The notes beneath the pieces were generated by a model. That model was not told the origin of the DNA, searched no databases, and was given only the letters and a program-made list of their open reading frames with translations. From contig NZ_PVNE01000014.1 of the NCBI RefSeq assembly GCF_003001905.1, forward strand, positions 21,822-85,821: 64,000 nt of DNA, read 5' to 3'. The first letter of the stretch is position 1. Every line of letters begins with the position of its first letter. Position numbers and translations under genes: made by a program. Positions 45,543 through 53,082 of this stretch are shown here, one piece after another. Source of the DNA: Planifilum fimeticola. GTDB lineage: Bacteria > Bacillota > Bacilli > Thermoactinomycetales > DSM-44946.

Positions 45543-46340
45543 CTAAGCGTCCAGCACCACCCGCACCTTGTACCCGCTGTACTTTCTCATGTTGATGACG
45601 CCGTTCTCCAGGATCATGTATTGTCCCTTTATCCCGATCAATTTGTCCTTGATGTGCGCCTGCTTGTTCAGATCCAGGGACTTGATTTTTTCGGGGACAT
45701 GAAGCTGCGGGTATTGAAAATCCATCACTTGCTGGGATTCCAGAAAGTATTGCTCGTAGTCTTCGGGGATTTTTTCGCGGATTTCGGAGCGTACCGCCGT
45801 CAGATCCTTGTCGACGACCTGGTTTTTCAGCATTCTCCGCCAGTTGGTCTTGTCCTTGATGAATTGGGACAGATGAAATTCCAATTCGCCGGCGGTCTTG
45901 CGGTCCGGCACTTCCGCGATGGGTAAGGCGGCGACGGCTCCCTGGTCGATCCAGCGGTTGACGGCGTTTGATTTTCGGGTGATGCCGACCTTGATATCGT
46001 CGCTGAGGGCGATGTATACGATGTGGGCCTGCATGCAATGGGATCGGCCGAAGGCTTCATCTCTGCAGGTGCCCCGGTGAAAGTGGCACAGGTGGGGTTT
46101 GACGATGCAGAGATCGTTTTCGGCCCGATCCCGAAAACACGGGTAACACGAACCGCCGTTAAAGGACTTTTTGATCTTGCGGCCGCAATAGATACAGGAA
46201 ATGATTCCGAGATAATCGATTTGTATGGTATTTCCCAGGAAATCATTCAGCGGGGCTTCCTGGTCGTCGAGCCGGATCCGGTAGGCGACGGGATGTTTGT
46301 ATTCGTGTGTGAGCGGCCGAAGATGACCAGTCAGAATCAT
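45543..46340 (-). CDS. DUF2797 protein
   Basis: 265 residues. A four-Cys zinc-binding set (CIYCGRK and CYPCFRDR) is followed by further Cys/His pairs (LCHFHRGTCRDEAFG, HCMQAH) and a GIY-YIG-like strand VYIALSDDIKVGITRKS, the usual DUF2797 order. The function is not known. ATG 46340 has AAAGGGG before it; upstream in-frame starts have none. Confidence 0.83.
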   Translation of the reverse strand: MILTGHLRPLTHEYKHPVAYRIRLDDQEAPLNDFLGNTIQIDYLGIISCIYCGRKIKKSFNGGSCYPCFRDRAENDLCIVKPHLCHFHRGTCRDEAFGRSHCMQAHIVYIALSDDIKVGITRKSNAVNRWIDQGAVAALPIAEVPDRKTAGELEFHLSQFIKDKTNWRRMLKNQVVDKDLTAVRSEIREKIPEDYEQYFLESQQVMDFQYPQLHVPEKIKSLDLNKQAHIKDKLIGIKGQYMILENGVINMRKYSGYKVRVVLDA

Positions 46341-46589
46341 GGGCAATACCCCTTTTGTTCGTTCTTTGATCATCATCCCGGAAAGCCGTGAAAGCCTTGG
46401 ATCGTCCCCGGCATGGGAATTCTCCTTCAAATTCCATGATAACTTATAATCAATCAGTGAAAAAGGGAAGAGACTATCCGAGCCGTTCTGTCGCCAGGCG
46501 AGGGAGGGTCGTGCTGCGGCACCCTGTCAAGGGGCTCACCCTGCCCGGAGGCTGGCAGCGGGGGCGATTTCTTTGAAGGAGGGTTTCTC
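46341..46589 (+). other. Structured-looking leader of the DUF488 gene
   Basis: 249 bases without a gene. From about 46480 to 46565 there are several nested GC hairpins, such as GGGTCGTGC...GCACCC at 46505-46523, just before the DUF488 ribosome binding site. No known riboswitch family was recognised. Confidence 0.3.
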
Positions 46590-46940
46590 ATGATCCGGCT
46601 GAAGCGAATCTACGATTCCCCGGAGGATACCGACGGTTTTCGCATTTTGGTCGATCGGCTTTGGCCGCGGGGCGTGAAAAAGGAGGAGGCGTTCATCGAT
46701 CACTGGGCGCGGGAGCTGGCCCCGTCAAATAAATTGCGGAAAAGCTATCACCGGGATCGGGATTTTGACCGTTTCAGGGAGGCGTATTTCCGGGAGCTGA
46801 ATGATCCGGAAAAAAGAGAGGCATGGCTCCGCATTCTGGAGCGTGCCGACGGAAGGCCGATCACCTTTCTCTATGCAAGCCGGGACCGGGTGCAAAATCA
46901 TGCCGTGGTGCTGAGGGAGTGGGCGGAAACGCAGAGGTAG
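46590..46940 (+). CDS. DUF488 family protein
   Basis: 116 residues with the DUF488 signature: LKRIYDSPEDTDGFRILVDRLWPRG in overlapping parts, then DHWARELAPSNKLRKSYH and ITFLYASRDRVQNHAVVL. The function is not established. GAAGGAGGG precedes the ATG. Confidence 0.88.
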   Translation: MIRLKRIYDSPEDTDGFRILVDRLWPRGVKKEEAFIDHWARELAPSNKLRKSYHRDRDFDRFREAYFRELNDPEKREAWLRILERADGRPITFLYASRDRVQNHAVVLREWAETQR

Positions 46941-47036
46941 GCATTGCTGGATTTTGACACGGAAGGGGCGGATGCCTTTCCCCCTCCGCCGGCGAAGCAT
47001 ATGATGCGATTGAAATCAATGCAAAGGAGGGTTATC

Positions 47037-47150
47037 ATGAGCGGATACGGATACAACTACGGTTACGGAATCGGTTTTCGTCGGCTCTTGATCTTCCTGT
47101 TGGTTATCGCCACCATCTTTGTCTTCGCGGGAGTTGGATTCGGCTGGTAA
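47037..47150 (+). CDS. YjcZ-like sporulation peptide (37 aa)
   Basis: 37 residues: a Gly/Tyr-rich start (SGYGYNYGYGIGFRR) and one membrane helix (LLIFLLVIATIFVFAGVGF) ending GW. This matches the YjcZ/YczL small sporulation proteins in length and composition. AAAGGAGGG sits 6 bases before the ATG and a strong terminator follows 70 bases later. Confidence 0.8.
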   Translation: MSGYGYNYGYGIGFRRLLIFLLVIATIFVFAGVGFGW

Positions 47151-47218
47151 GTTGAACGATCAGCTCTTAACACTTCCCTGGGCCTGACCCTGCTCAAACC
47201 ATATTCCCCGAAGCGGGT

Positions 47219-47252
47219 GCCGGTTCCCGGTGGAACCGGCTTTTTATTTTTT
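47219..47252 (+). terminator. Terminator after the YjcZ-like gene
   Basis: GCCGGTTCC/GGAACCGGC with a CGGT loop and a long T-rich tail. Confidence 0.88.
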
Positions 47253-47486
47253 CAATTCCAGGGGCATGAAAACGCATCGATGAGAAATTTTCAAGGGCAA
47301 TCCCCTCAAAATAGAAAACCCCTTGCGCTGATGCGGTAATACAAAAAAGGGAGAGGAAAAATGTGAAAGGACGAATGAAATAAGAAAAATATCATGAGGA
47401 ATGAAACATTTTTCTTGCCGATACCGTTCCCTTTGGCAAAGGGAAGTACAAAAAAGACGGGGATTCCAAAAAAAGCGAGGTTGTGT

Positions 47487-47516
47487 TTGACAAGTGCAAT
47501 TATAATATTCTATAAA
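47487..47516 (+). promoter_or_regulatory. Strong-looking orphan promoter
   Basis: TTGACA (47487-47492) and TATAAA (47511-47516) with an 18-base gap containing another TATAAT. No plus-strand gene follows before the convergent hydrolase. Confidence 0.5.
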
Positions 47517-47583
47517 TATATTTAAATAGGTCTGTTCCTTTGCAATCATCCTCATTATCGATAAATCTTGTTGACCCCCTTGG

Positions 47584-47615
47584 GCGAAAAGGCCGGTCTT
47601 TACCGGCCTTTTCGC
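47584..47615. terminator. Long hairpin between orphan promoter and hydrolase gene
   Basis: A 14-bp perfect stem (GCGAAAAGGCCGGT and complement) with a CTTT loop. Neither side has a clear T-run after it, although the stem itself contains an A/T tract. It may end both the short plus transcript and the hydrolase mRNA. Confidence 0.5.
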
Positions 47616-47647
47616 TGTTTGGGGGAGCCTTTTGCAGTGGGAAGGCC

Positions 47648-48484
47648 CTAAAGGATTTCCTCAAAGAAGTTCGCCGTTGCCTCAAGAACCCGCTCCAAAT
47701 GGGGAGTGGATCCCCGGAAGGGATGGACGGCTCCAAAGGTGTGGCCTGTTCCGGGCAGGAGTTGAAGGGTGGATTTCCGGGCGGCTTGATGAAGCTGACG
47801 GGCCCCCTCCACCAATCGGGGAGCATCCTGATCCCCCTGCAGGATCAGCAGGGGACGATCCCACCCGGGCAGTCGCTTCAGGAGATTCCATCGTTCCCGA
47901 TGAGCTTCCAGATCCTCCAGCACTTCCCGGTGAATGGGCATCTCCTGACCGGTTCGGGCGTTCAAAACCGTTCCCGTTCCCTTTTCGCGGATCTCCCGTT
48001 TCAATTCCTCAGGGAAGATATCCACGTCGGCGACGCCGTTCCAGGTGACCACGCCCTTGACATCCGGATCGTCCAGGGCGTACAGCAGGCTGTTCGCCCC
48101 ACCTCGACTGTGGCCGATCAGTCCGATCCGGTCCGGATCAAGGGTTCCGTCGGGAGGAAGAAGCCCCGCCTTGATTTCTCCGATGATTTTTGCCACATCC
48201 TCCTGTTCGCGGCTGTAGGTGTTCCGCGCAAACTTGTCCAATTCGGTAAATTCGAAGGGGTTTTCCCCCACTCCGTTCATGGAGAAGTTGAAGGTGATGA
48301 CTCCAAAGCCCCGCTCCGCCAGGGCTTCCGCGGCGTGGGGAAAAAAGCCCCAATCCTTGAAACCCTTGAAGCCGTGAAGGATGACCACCGTCGGGAGCCT
48401 GCGGGCGTTTTCGGCGGCGTACAGGTCGCCGCGAAGGACCCGCTCTTCTTTCCCCACCTCGAGAACGAACGATTGTTTCCGCAT
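47648..48484 (-). CDS. Alpha/beta hydrolase (dienelactone-hydrolase/serine peptidase-like)
   Basis: 278 residues. VVILHGFKGFKDWGFF forms the oxyanion side, IGLIGHSRGGANSLL the nucleophile elbow, ILQGDQDAPRLV the acid and PGTGHTFG the catalytic His. This is a complete hydrolase with a fold close to BAAT/dienelactone hydrolase enzymes. No signal peptide. The ATG follows GGAGGAG at a short distance. Substrate unknown. Confidence 0.85.
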   Translation of the reverse strand: MRKQSFVLEVGKEERVLRGDLYAAENARRLPTVVILHGFKGFKDWGFFPHAAEALAERGFGVITFNFSMNGVGENPFEFTELDKFARNTYSREQEDVAKIIGEIKAGLLPPDGTLDPDRIGLIGHSRGGANSLLYALDDPDVKGVVTWNGVADVDIFPEELKREIREKGTGTVLNARTGQEMPIHREVLEDLEAHRERWNLLKRLPGWDRPLLILQGDQDAPRLVEGARQLHQAARKSTLQLLPGTGHTFGAVHPFRGSTPHLERVLEATANFFEEIL

Positions 48485-48575
48485 CTCCTCCGGCGCAAGA
48501 GGACGCTGCGCCTTTTTCCTCCTTTCCCATGGGGTCGCAACAATTCCTCTTCTGGATCGGACCCTTCAAATCCTC

Positions 48576-48605
48576 TTGCCAGTCGGTAGGCCTTGTCGGT
48601 ATAAT
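48576..48605 (+). promoter_or_regulatory. Promoter of the cobalamin riboswitch
   Basis: TTGCCA (48576-48581) and a consensus TATAAT (48600-48605) with an 18-base gap, 25 bases before the riboswitch aptamer. Confidence 0.65.
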
Positions 48606-48631
48606 GAAGCCACAAGTGAATACGGTGAAAG

Positions 48632-48800
48632 CGGTCTTTCGTGCCAGCGCACGGAAGTGAAAAGGGAAGTCCGGTGCAAATCCGGCGCGGTCCCGCCACT
48701 GTGAGTGGGGAGCGAAACCGCACGATGCCACTGTCCGTTTGGATGGGAAGGCGCGGTGGAGCGAAGATCCACGAGCCAGGAGACCTGCCGTTTTCGCCTA
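48632..48800 (+). ncRNA. Cobalamin riboswitch aptamer
   Basis: The B12 aptamer order is clear: an opening GGTCTTTCGTGCC, the core GGGAAGTCCGGTGCAAATCC at 48664-48683, GCGGTCCCGCCACTGTGA, and the B12 box GAGCCAGGAGACCTGCC at 48773-48789. Adenosylcobalamin or another cobalamin binding would stop expression of the B12 uptake genes that follow at 48947. Confidence 0.93.
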
Positions 48801-48884
48801 ACACTTGCGGTTCTCCTTTCGAGGTAAAAGGGGAGCACGCAGGCTGCGGCACGTCCCGTCGTCGCGGCTTCACGTGAGCATTCC

Positions 48885-48917
48885 CCCGTGCCTCGATGGA
48901 GGTGTGGGTTTTTTTTT
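48885..48917 (+). terminator. Expression-platform terminator of the riboswitch
   Basis: CCCGTGCCTC/GAGGTGTGGG (three G-T pairs), loop GATG and nine T. The alternative pairing of GGCACG (48848-48853) with CGTGCC (48887-48892) would break it, so it is a likely terminator/antiterminator switch. Confidence 0.75.
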
Positions 48918-48946
48918 GAGCTTTTTAAGGGAGGGGAAAGGAAGGG

Positions 48947-49888
48947 ATGAATCGAAGGTTCCGCAGGATTTTCGCTTGGATGTTGGTTTTCGTCCTGGCC
49001 GCGGGTCTTTTCGGCTGCGGCAACCCGGATGCGGCAAAAGTGGACAAACCGCAGGCGGCGCAGGAGCCGGGATCCTCTTTTCCGGTGACGGTCAAGGATG
49101 ATACCGGCGCGGAGGTGACCGTCGACCGGGAGCCGAAGCGGATCGTGTCCCTGATTCCAAGCACCACGGAGATCGCCTTTGCCCTCGGGCTCGGGGACCG
49201 GATCGTCGGCGTGACGGCCAATGACGATTACCCTCCGGAAGTGAAGGAAATTGAGAAGGTGGGCGACATCAACGTCAATGTCGAAAAAGTGGTGGGGTTG
49301 AAGCCGGATCTGGTCCTCGCCTCGCCGCTCAACGGGGAGACGGTCGAAAAACTGCGCTCCCTGGGCTTGACGGTGTTGTCCGTGGATGCCCAAAGTCTGG
49401 AGGGTGTGTACGAGTCGATCCGCCGTGTGGGGAAGGCGACCGGCGCCGTGAAAGAGGCGGACCAGCTGATCGCGAAGATGGAGAAGGAGAAAGAGCAGGT
49501 GGTACAAAAGGTGGCGTCCATCCCGGAGGAGGAGAGGTTGAAGGTGTGGGTCGAGGTCGATCCGACTCCCTTTACCGTCGGGGGAGACACCTTTTTGAAC
49601 GAACTGATCACCCTGGCGGGAGGTCGGAATGTGGCGGCCGAGATGAAGGGTTGGCCCCAGGTGTCCGGGGAAAAGGTCATCAAGTGGAATCCGGATGTGA
49701 TCCTGACCACCTACGGAAAAGCGGATAAATCCGTCGCTTCCCGTCCCGGTTGGGACCGGATCGCGGCGGTGAAGGCGAACCGGATTCATTCCCTCAACCC
49801 GGATTGGACCACCCTGCCCGGTCCCCGGATTACGAAGGGGCTGAAGCAGATCGCCCAGATTTTGTATCCGGAACGGTTTCGCCAATGA
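48947..49888 (+). CDS. btuF: Cobalamin-binding lipoprotein BtuF
   Basis: 313 residues. The lipobox is LFGC near residue 24. The mature part is a class III solute-binding protein with RIVSLIPSTTEIAFALGLGD, VVGLKPDLVLAS and WTTLPGPRITKGL, as in BtuF. It hands cobalamin to the BtuCD transporter. The riboswitch upstream supports a B12 rather than a siderophore substrate. GGAAGGG precedes the ATG; the stop overlaps the btuC start. Confidence 0.9.
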   Translation: MNRRFRRIFAWMLVFVLAAGLFGCGNPDAAKVDKPQAAQEPGSSFPVTVKDDTGAEVTVDREPKRIVSLIPSTTEIAFALGLGDRIVGVTANDDYPPEVKEIEKVGDINVNVEKVVGLKPDLVLASPLNGETVEKLRSLGLTVLSVDAQSLEGVYESIRRVGKATGAVKEADQLIAKMEKEKEQVVQKVASIPEEERLKVWVEVDPTPFTVGGDTFLNELITLAGGRNVAAEMKGWPQVSGEKVIKWNPDVILTTYGKADKSVASRPGWDRIAAVKANRIHSLNPDWTTLPGPRITKGLKQIAQILYPERFRQ

Positions 49889-50931
49889 GAGTGGACGGCT
49901 GGCTTCGATTTGTCCTGTGGCCGGGGATCCTGGGGTTGTTCCTCTTCCTTCTGATCGTGGCCTCGGTGACGGTGGGGGGAACGGAGATCGACGCCCGGAA
50001 TGTCTGGGGGATCATCCTGCAGCGGCTGGGCATCGGGGGGATTTCCTCCGCCGGGGATCCCGCCTCGGAGACGATCATCATGGAAATTCGTTTTCCCCGG
50101 ACGTTGCTGGCGGCGCTGGTGGGGGCCTCCCTGGCCGTGGCGGGGGCGGTGTATCAGGCCATCCTGCGCAACCCCCTGGCCGATCCGTACATCCTGGGCG
50201 TCTCCTCCGGGGCGGCCCTGGGAGCGGTGTTGGCCATTCTGACGGGGTGGGGCACCTCTTACTTCGGCAACTGGACCCTTCCGGTATACGCCTTTGTCTT
50301 CGCCTGCATCGCCCTGCTTATCGTCCTGCGGCTCGCCCGGGCCGGCTCCCGGACGGACATGGGAACGATCATCCTCTCGGGCGTGGTTGTTCAGGCCTTT
50401 TTCGGTGCGCTTCTCACCTTCGCCATCTCCTTGTCCAACGAGCAGCTGCAGCGCATCCAATTTTGGCTGATGGGCGGCGGCTTCTCCTTGCGGGGATGGG
50501 ATCACGTCGGGGTGCTCGTCCCTTTTCTGGCGATCGGTCTTTTGATCATCGTCTGGCACTCCCGGGAGTTGAACCTGTTTTTTCTGGGAGAGCGTCATGC
50601 CGGACACCTGGGGGTTTCCGTCGGCCGGATGCGGGTGCTGCTGTTGGTGACCGCTTCGCTGGTCACCGGTGCGGCGGTTTCCGTTTCGGGAACCATCGGC
50701 TTTGTCGGATTGGTGATCCCCCACGTGATGCGGATGCTGTTCGGGCCCGACCATCGGCTTTTGGTGCCGGTTTCCGCCCTGGCGGGAGCGATGTTTCTGG
50801 TGGGAAGCGACATGTTGTCCCGGGTGGTGCTCGCCCCCCGGGAATTGCCCGTCGGGGTGATTACCGCCTTTGTGGGAGCCCCCTTCTTCGGCTGGCTGCT
50901 CCGGAAGAACAGCGGTTCCCAAGGGGGATGA
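49885..50931 (+). CDS. btuC: Cobalamin ABC transporter permease BtuC
   Basis: 348 residues with about ten membrane helices of the FecCD/BtuC family. AGAVYQAILRNPLADPYILG and GTIGFVGLVIPHVMRMLFG (the coupling region) are typical. It forms the channel with BtuD. ATGA overlap with btuF shows coupling. Confidence 0.92.
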   Translation: MRVDGWLRFVLWPGILGLFLFLLIVASVTVGGTEIDARNVWGIILQRLGIGGISSAGDPASETIIMEIRFPRTLLAALVGASLAVAGAVYQAILRNPLADPYILGVSSGAALGAVLAILTGWGTSYFGNWTLPVYAFVFACIALLIVLRLARAGSRTDMGTIILSGVVVQAFFGALLTFAISLSNEQLQRIQFWLMGGGFSLRGWDHVGVLVPFLAIGLLIIVWHSRELNLFFLGERHAGHLGVSVGRMRVLLLVTASLVTGAAVSVSGTIGFVGLVIPHVMRMLFGPDHRLLVPVSALAGAMFLVGSDMLSRVVLAPRELPVGVITAFVGAPFFGWLLRKNSGSQGG

Positions 50932-51015
50932 AGGAAGAAGACGCGTTGGATCGGGACGGTCGTAAGCGGTCCGAGGATGGAAACAGGTCCCAAGGGATGG
51001 AAGGAGGAGGTGGGT

Positions 51016-51837
51016 ATGCTTCGGGCGAAGGGTTTGACAAAGCGGTACGGCGGTCGCTTTGCCCTCGAGGGAGTGGATCTCCGGGTGGAACAGGGCGAGA
51101 CCGTCGGGCTGATCGGGCCCAACGGGAGCGGCAAGTCGACGCTGGTCCGCCTCCTCTGCGGGGAAGAAAAGCCGGATGAAGGACGCATATTTCTGGCGGG
51201 ACGGGAACTGTCCGCATGGTCCCCCCGCGAGCGGGCCAAGCAGATGGCGGTTCTTCCCCAGGAGGCCCTGCCGCCGGTTCCTTTCACCGTGGAGGAAGTG
51301 GTGAAGATGGGACGCCATCCTCACATGCGGCGCCCTTGGATGGGAAGGGAAGATTGGAATGTGGTGGAGGAGGTTTTGGAGCGGACGGGTCTTGCCCCGG
51401 CTCGGCACCGGCCCGTCAACCGGTTGAGCGGGGGGGAGCGGCAACGGGTGGCCATCGCCAAGGCGATGGCCCAGGAGCCCCGGCTGATGATTCTGGACGA
51501 ACCGACCACCTATTTGGATGTCCGGTACCAGTTGGAGGTTCTGGATGCGGTGCACCGCTGGAAGAAGCAGGGGGTGGCTATCTTCATGGTGCTCCACGAT
51601 TTGAACTTGGCCGCCCAATACTGCGACCGCCTTCTGTTGCTGAAAGAAGGGGAGCTGGTTGGGGAGGGGAGACCGTCGGAGGTGATTCGGTCCGATCTGA
51701 TTCGAGAGGTGTATGGAGTTGAAGTGCTCATCACCCCTCACCCCGACAGCGGCGTTCCCCAGGTGCTGCTCAAGGCCCGGGAGGAGCGGGGATCTTCCCC
51801 GATTGTCCGCGCCCTTGCGATGGGTAAGAACGGTTGA
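51016..51837 (+). CDS. btuD: Cobalamin ABC transporter ATPase BtuD
   Basis: 273 residues. Walker A GPNGSGKST near residue 38, signature LSGGERQRV, Walker B LMILDEPTTYLD and switch His in VLHDLN give a complete FecE/BtuD-type ATPase. ATG 51016 is chosen because AAGGAGGAGGTGG ends 3 bases before it. About 85 bases separate it from btuC. Confidence 0.92.
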   Translation: MLRAKGLTKRYGGRFALEGVDLRVEQGETVGLIGPNGSGKSTLVRLLCGEEKPDEGRIFLAGRELSAWSPRERAKQMAVLPQEALPPVPFTVEEVVKMGRHPHMRRPWMGREDWNVVEEVLERTGLAPARHRPVNRLSGGERQRVAIAKAMAQEPRLMILDEPTTYLDVRYQLEVLDAVHRWKKQGVAIFMVLHDLNLAAQYCDRLLLLKEGELVGEGRPSEVIRSDLIREVYGVEVLITPHPDSGVPQVLLKAREERGSSPIVRALAMGKNG

Positions 51838-51900
51838 GGCCGCCTTAGGCGAGGCGTTTTAAAGGTGGGGAATGACCAATGAACAAGGGAGGCGAACGGG

Positions 51901-52458
51901 ATGCGCATTTACACGCGAACCGGCGACGGGGGAGAGACGGGTGTGATCGGGGGCCGGATTTCGAAGGACGATATCCGGGTGGAAGCCTATGGAACCATCG
52001 ATGAGGTGAACGCCTTTATCGGCGAGGCGATTGCCCGGATGGATCCCCAAAAATATGAGGATATCATCCGGGATTTGACGGAAATTCAGCACGAATTGTT
52101 TGATGCCGGCGGCGATCTCGCCCAGACGGGGAAAAAGAGGACCTACCGGGTGACGGATGAGATGGTGAAGCGGCTGGAGGAGTGGATCGACCGGTACGAT
52201 GCGGAAACGCCGGAGATCCGTCGCTTCGTGCTGCCCGGCGGGAGCCCCGTATCGGCTGCCCTTCACGTGGCCCGCGTATTGACGCGCCGGGCGGAGCGGC
52301 GGGTCGTCACCCTGTGTCGCCAGCAGGAGGCCAACGAAGCGGTGCGCCGCTATCTCAACCGTTTGTCCGATTTCTTCTTTGTCATCGCACGGGTGGCCAA
52401 CGCGCGGGAAGGGGTGTCCGACGTCGAATATAAACGGGGCGGGCAGGTGTTTCGATGA
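51901..52458 (+). CDS. pduO: Corrinoid adenosyltransferase, PduO type
   Basis: 185 residues. IYTRTGDGGETGVIGG at the start is the ATP-binding signature of PduO-type cob(I)alamin adenosyltransferases. RFVLPGGSPVSAALHVARVL supplies the catalytic region (Arg/Asp/Phe residues), and NRLSDFFFVIARVAN follows. It makes adenosylcobalamin, the ligand of many B12 riboswitches. Its place after btuFCD completes uptake and activation. Confidence 0.93.
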   Translation: MRIYTRTGDGGETGVIGGRISKDDIRVEAYGTIDEVNAFIGEAIARMDPQKYEDIIRDLTEIQHELFDAGGDLAQTGKKRTYRVTDEMVKRLEEWIDRYDAETPEIRRFVLPGGSPVSAALHVARVLTRRAERRVVTLCRQQEANEAVRRYLNRLSDFFFVIARVANAREGVSDVEYKRGGQVFR

Positions 52459-52531
52459 TTTCGACGGAAAGGGTATACTGAAGTGGAGGGAAGTCGAAAT
52501 CACGAACCACTTCATAACGGGAGGATCCGCC

Positions 52532-52906
52532 ATGTCAGCTCCGCTTGTGATGTACTGGTACCCGCGCTGCGGCACCTGTCGCAAGGCCAAGAAATATCTG
52601 GAGGATCGAGGCATTCCCTTTGAGGAGCGCCATATCGTGGATCACCCTCCCAGCCGGGAGGAGCTGAAGGATCTCATACAAAAAAGCGGCCTGCCGGTGC
52701 GAAAGTTTTTCAACACCAGCGGGAAGAAGTACCGGGAACTAAACCTGAAGGAAAAGTTGAAAACGATGAGTGACGAAGAGATGCTGGATTTGTTGGCTTC
52801 CGACGGCATGCTGATCAAAAGGCCCATCGTCACCGACGGGGAGCGCGTCACCGTCGGTTTCCGGGAAGACCAGTTTGAAGAGGTCTGGGCACGGGGGAAT
52901 TCGTGA
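52532..52906 (+). CDS. ArsC/Spx-family thioredoxin-like protein (YusI type)
   Basis: 124 residues. The active-site pair is in YPRCGTCRKAKKYL, and FFNTSGKKYRELN and LIKRPIV-TDG follow, as in YusI/YffB proteins of the ArsC-like family. True arsenate reductase activity is not certain. In Bacillus the relative YusI lies beside gcvH, which here is 3 kb downstream. CGGGAGG precedes ATG 52532. Confidence 0.87.
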   Translation: MSAPLVMYWYPRCGTCRKAKKYLEDRGIPFEERHIVDHPPSREELKDLIQKSGLPVRKFFNTSGKKYRELNLKEKLKTMSDEEMLDLLASDGMLIKRPIVTDGERVTVGFREDQFEEVWARGNS

Positions 52907-53082
52907 CAGCGCTTGCCGAAAAGACCCTTGTCGATGGACTGCGGGGATTCCCCTCTGAATCCCTTTCCAAGAACGGGCCGACAGCCCTCGCGGCTGGCGG
53001 CCTTTCTGCGCTTCGGCCAACCTTTCGGTATTCCCTCCCCTTTTTGCGCAGACTAGAAGGAAAAAGAAGGGGAGATGATGGG

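Larger units (their letters stand above)
47253..47647. other. AT-rich intergenic region with promoter and hairpin
   Basis: 395 bases with no protein gene. It is purine- and AT-rich to 47480, then holds the promoter at 47487-47516 and the hairpin at 47584-47615, which may frame a short RNA. Confidence 0.4.
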
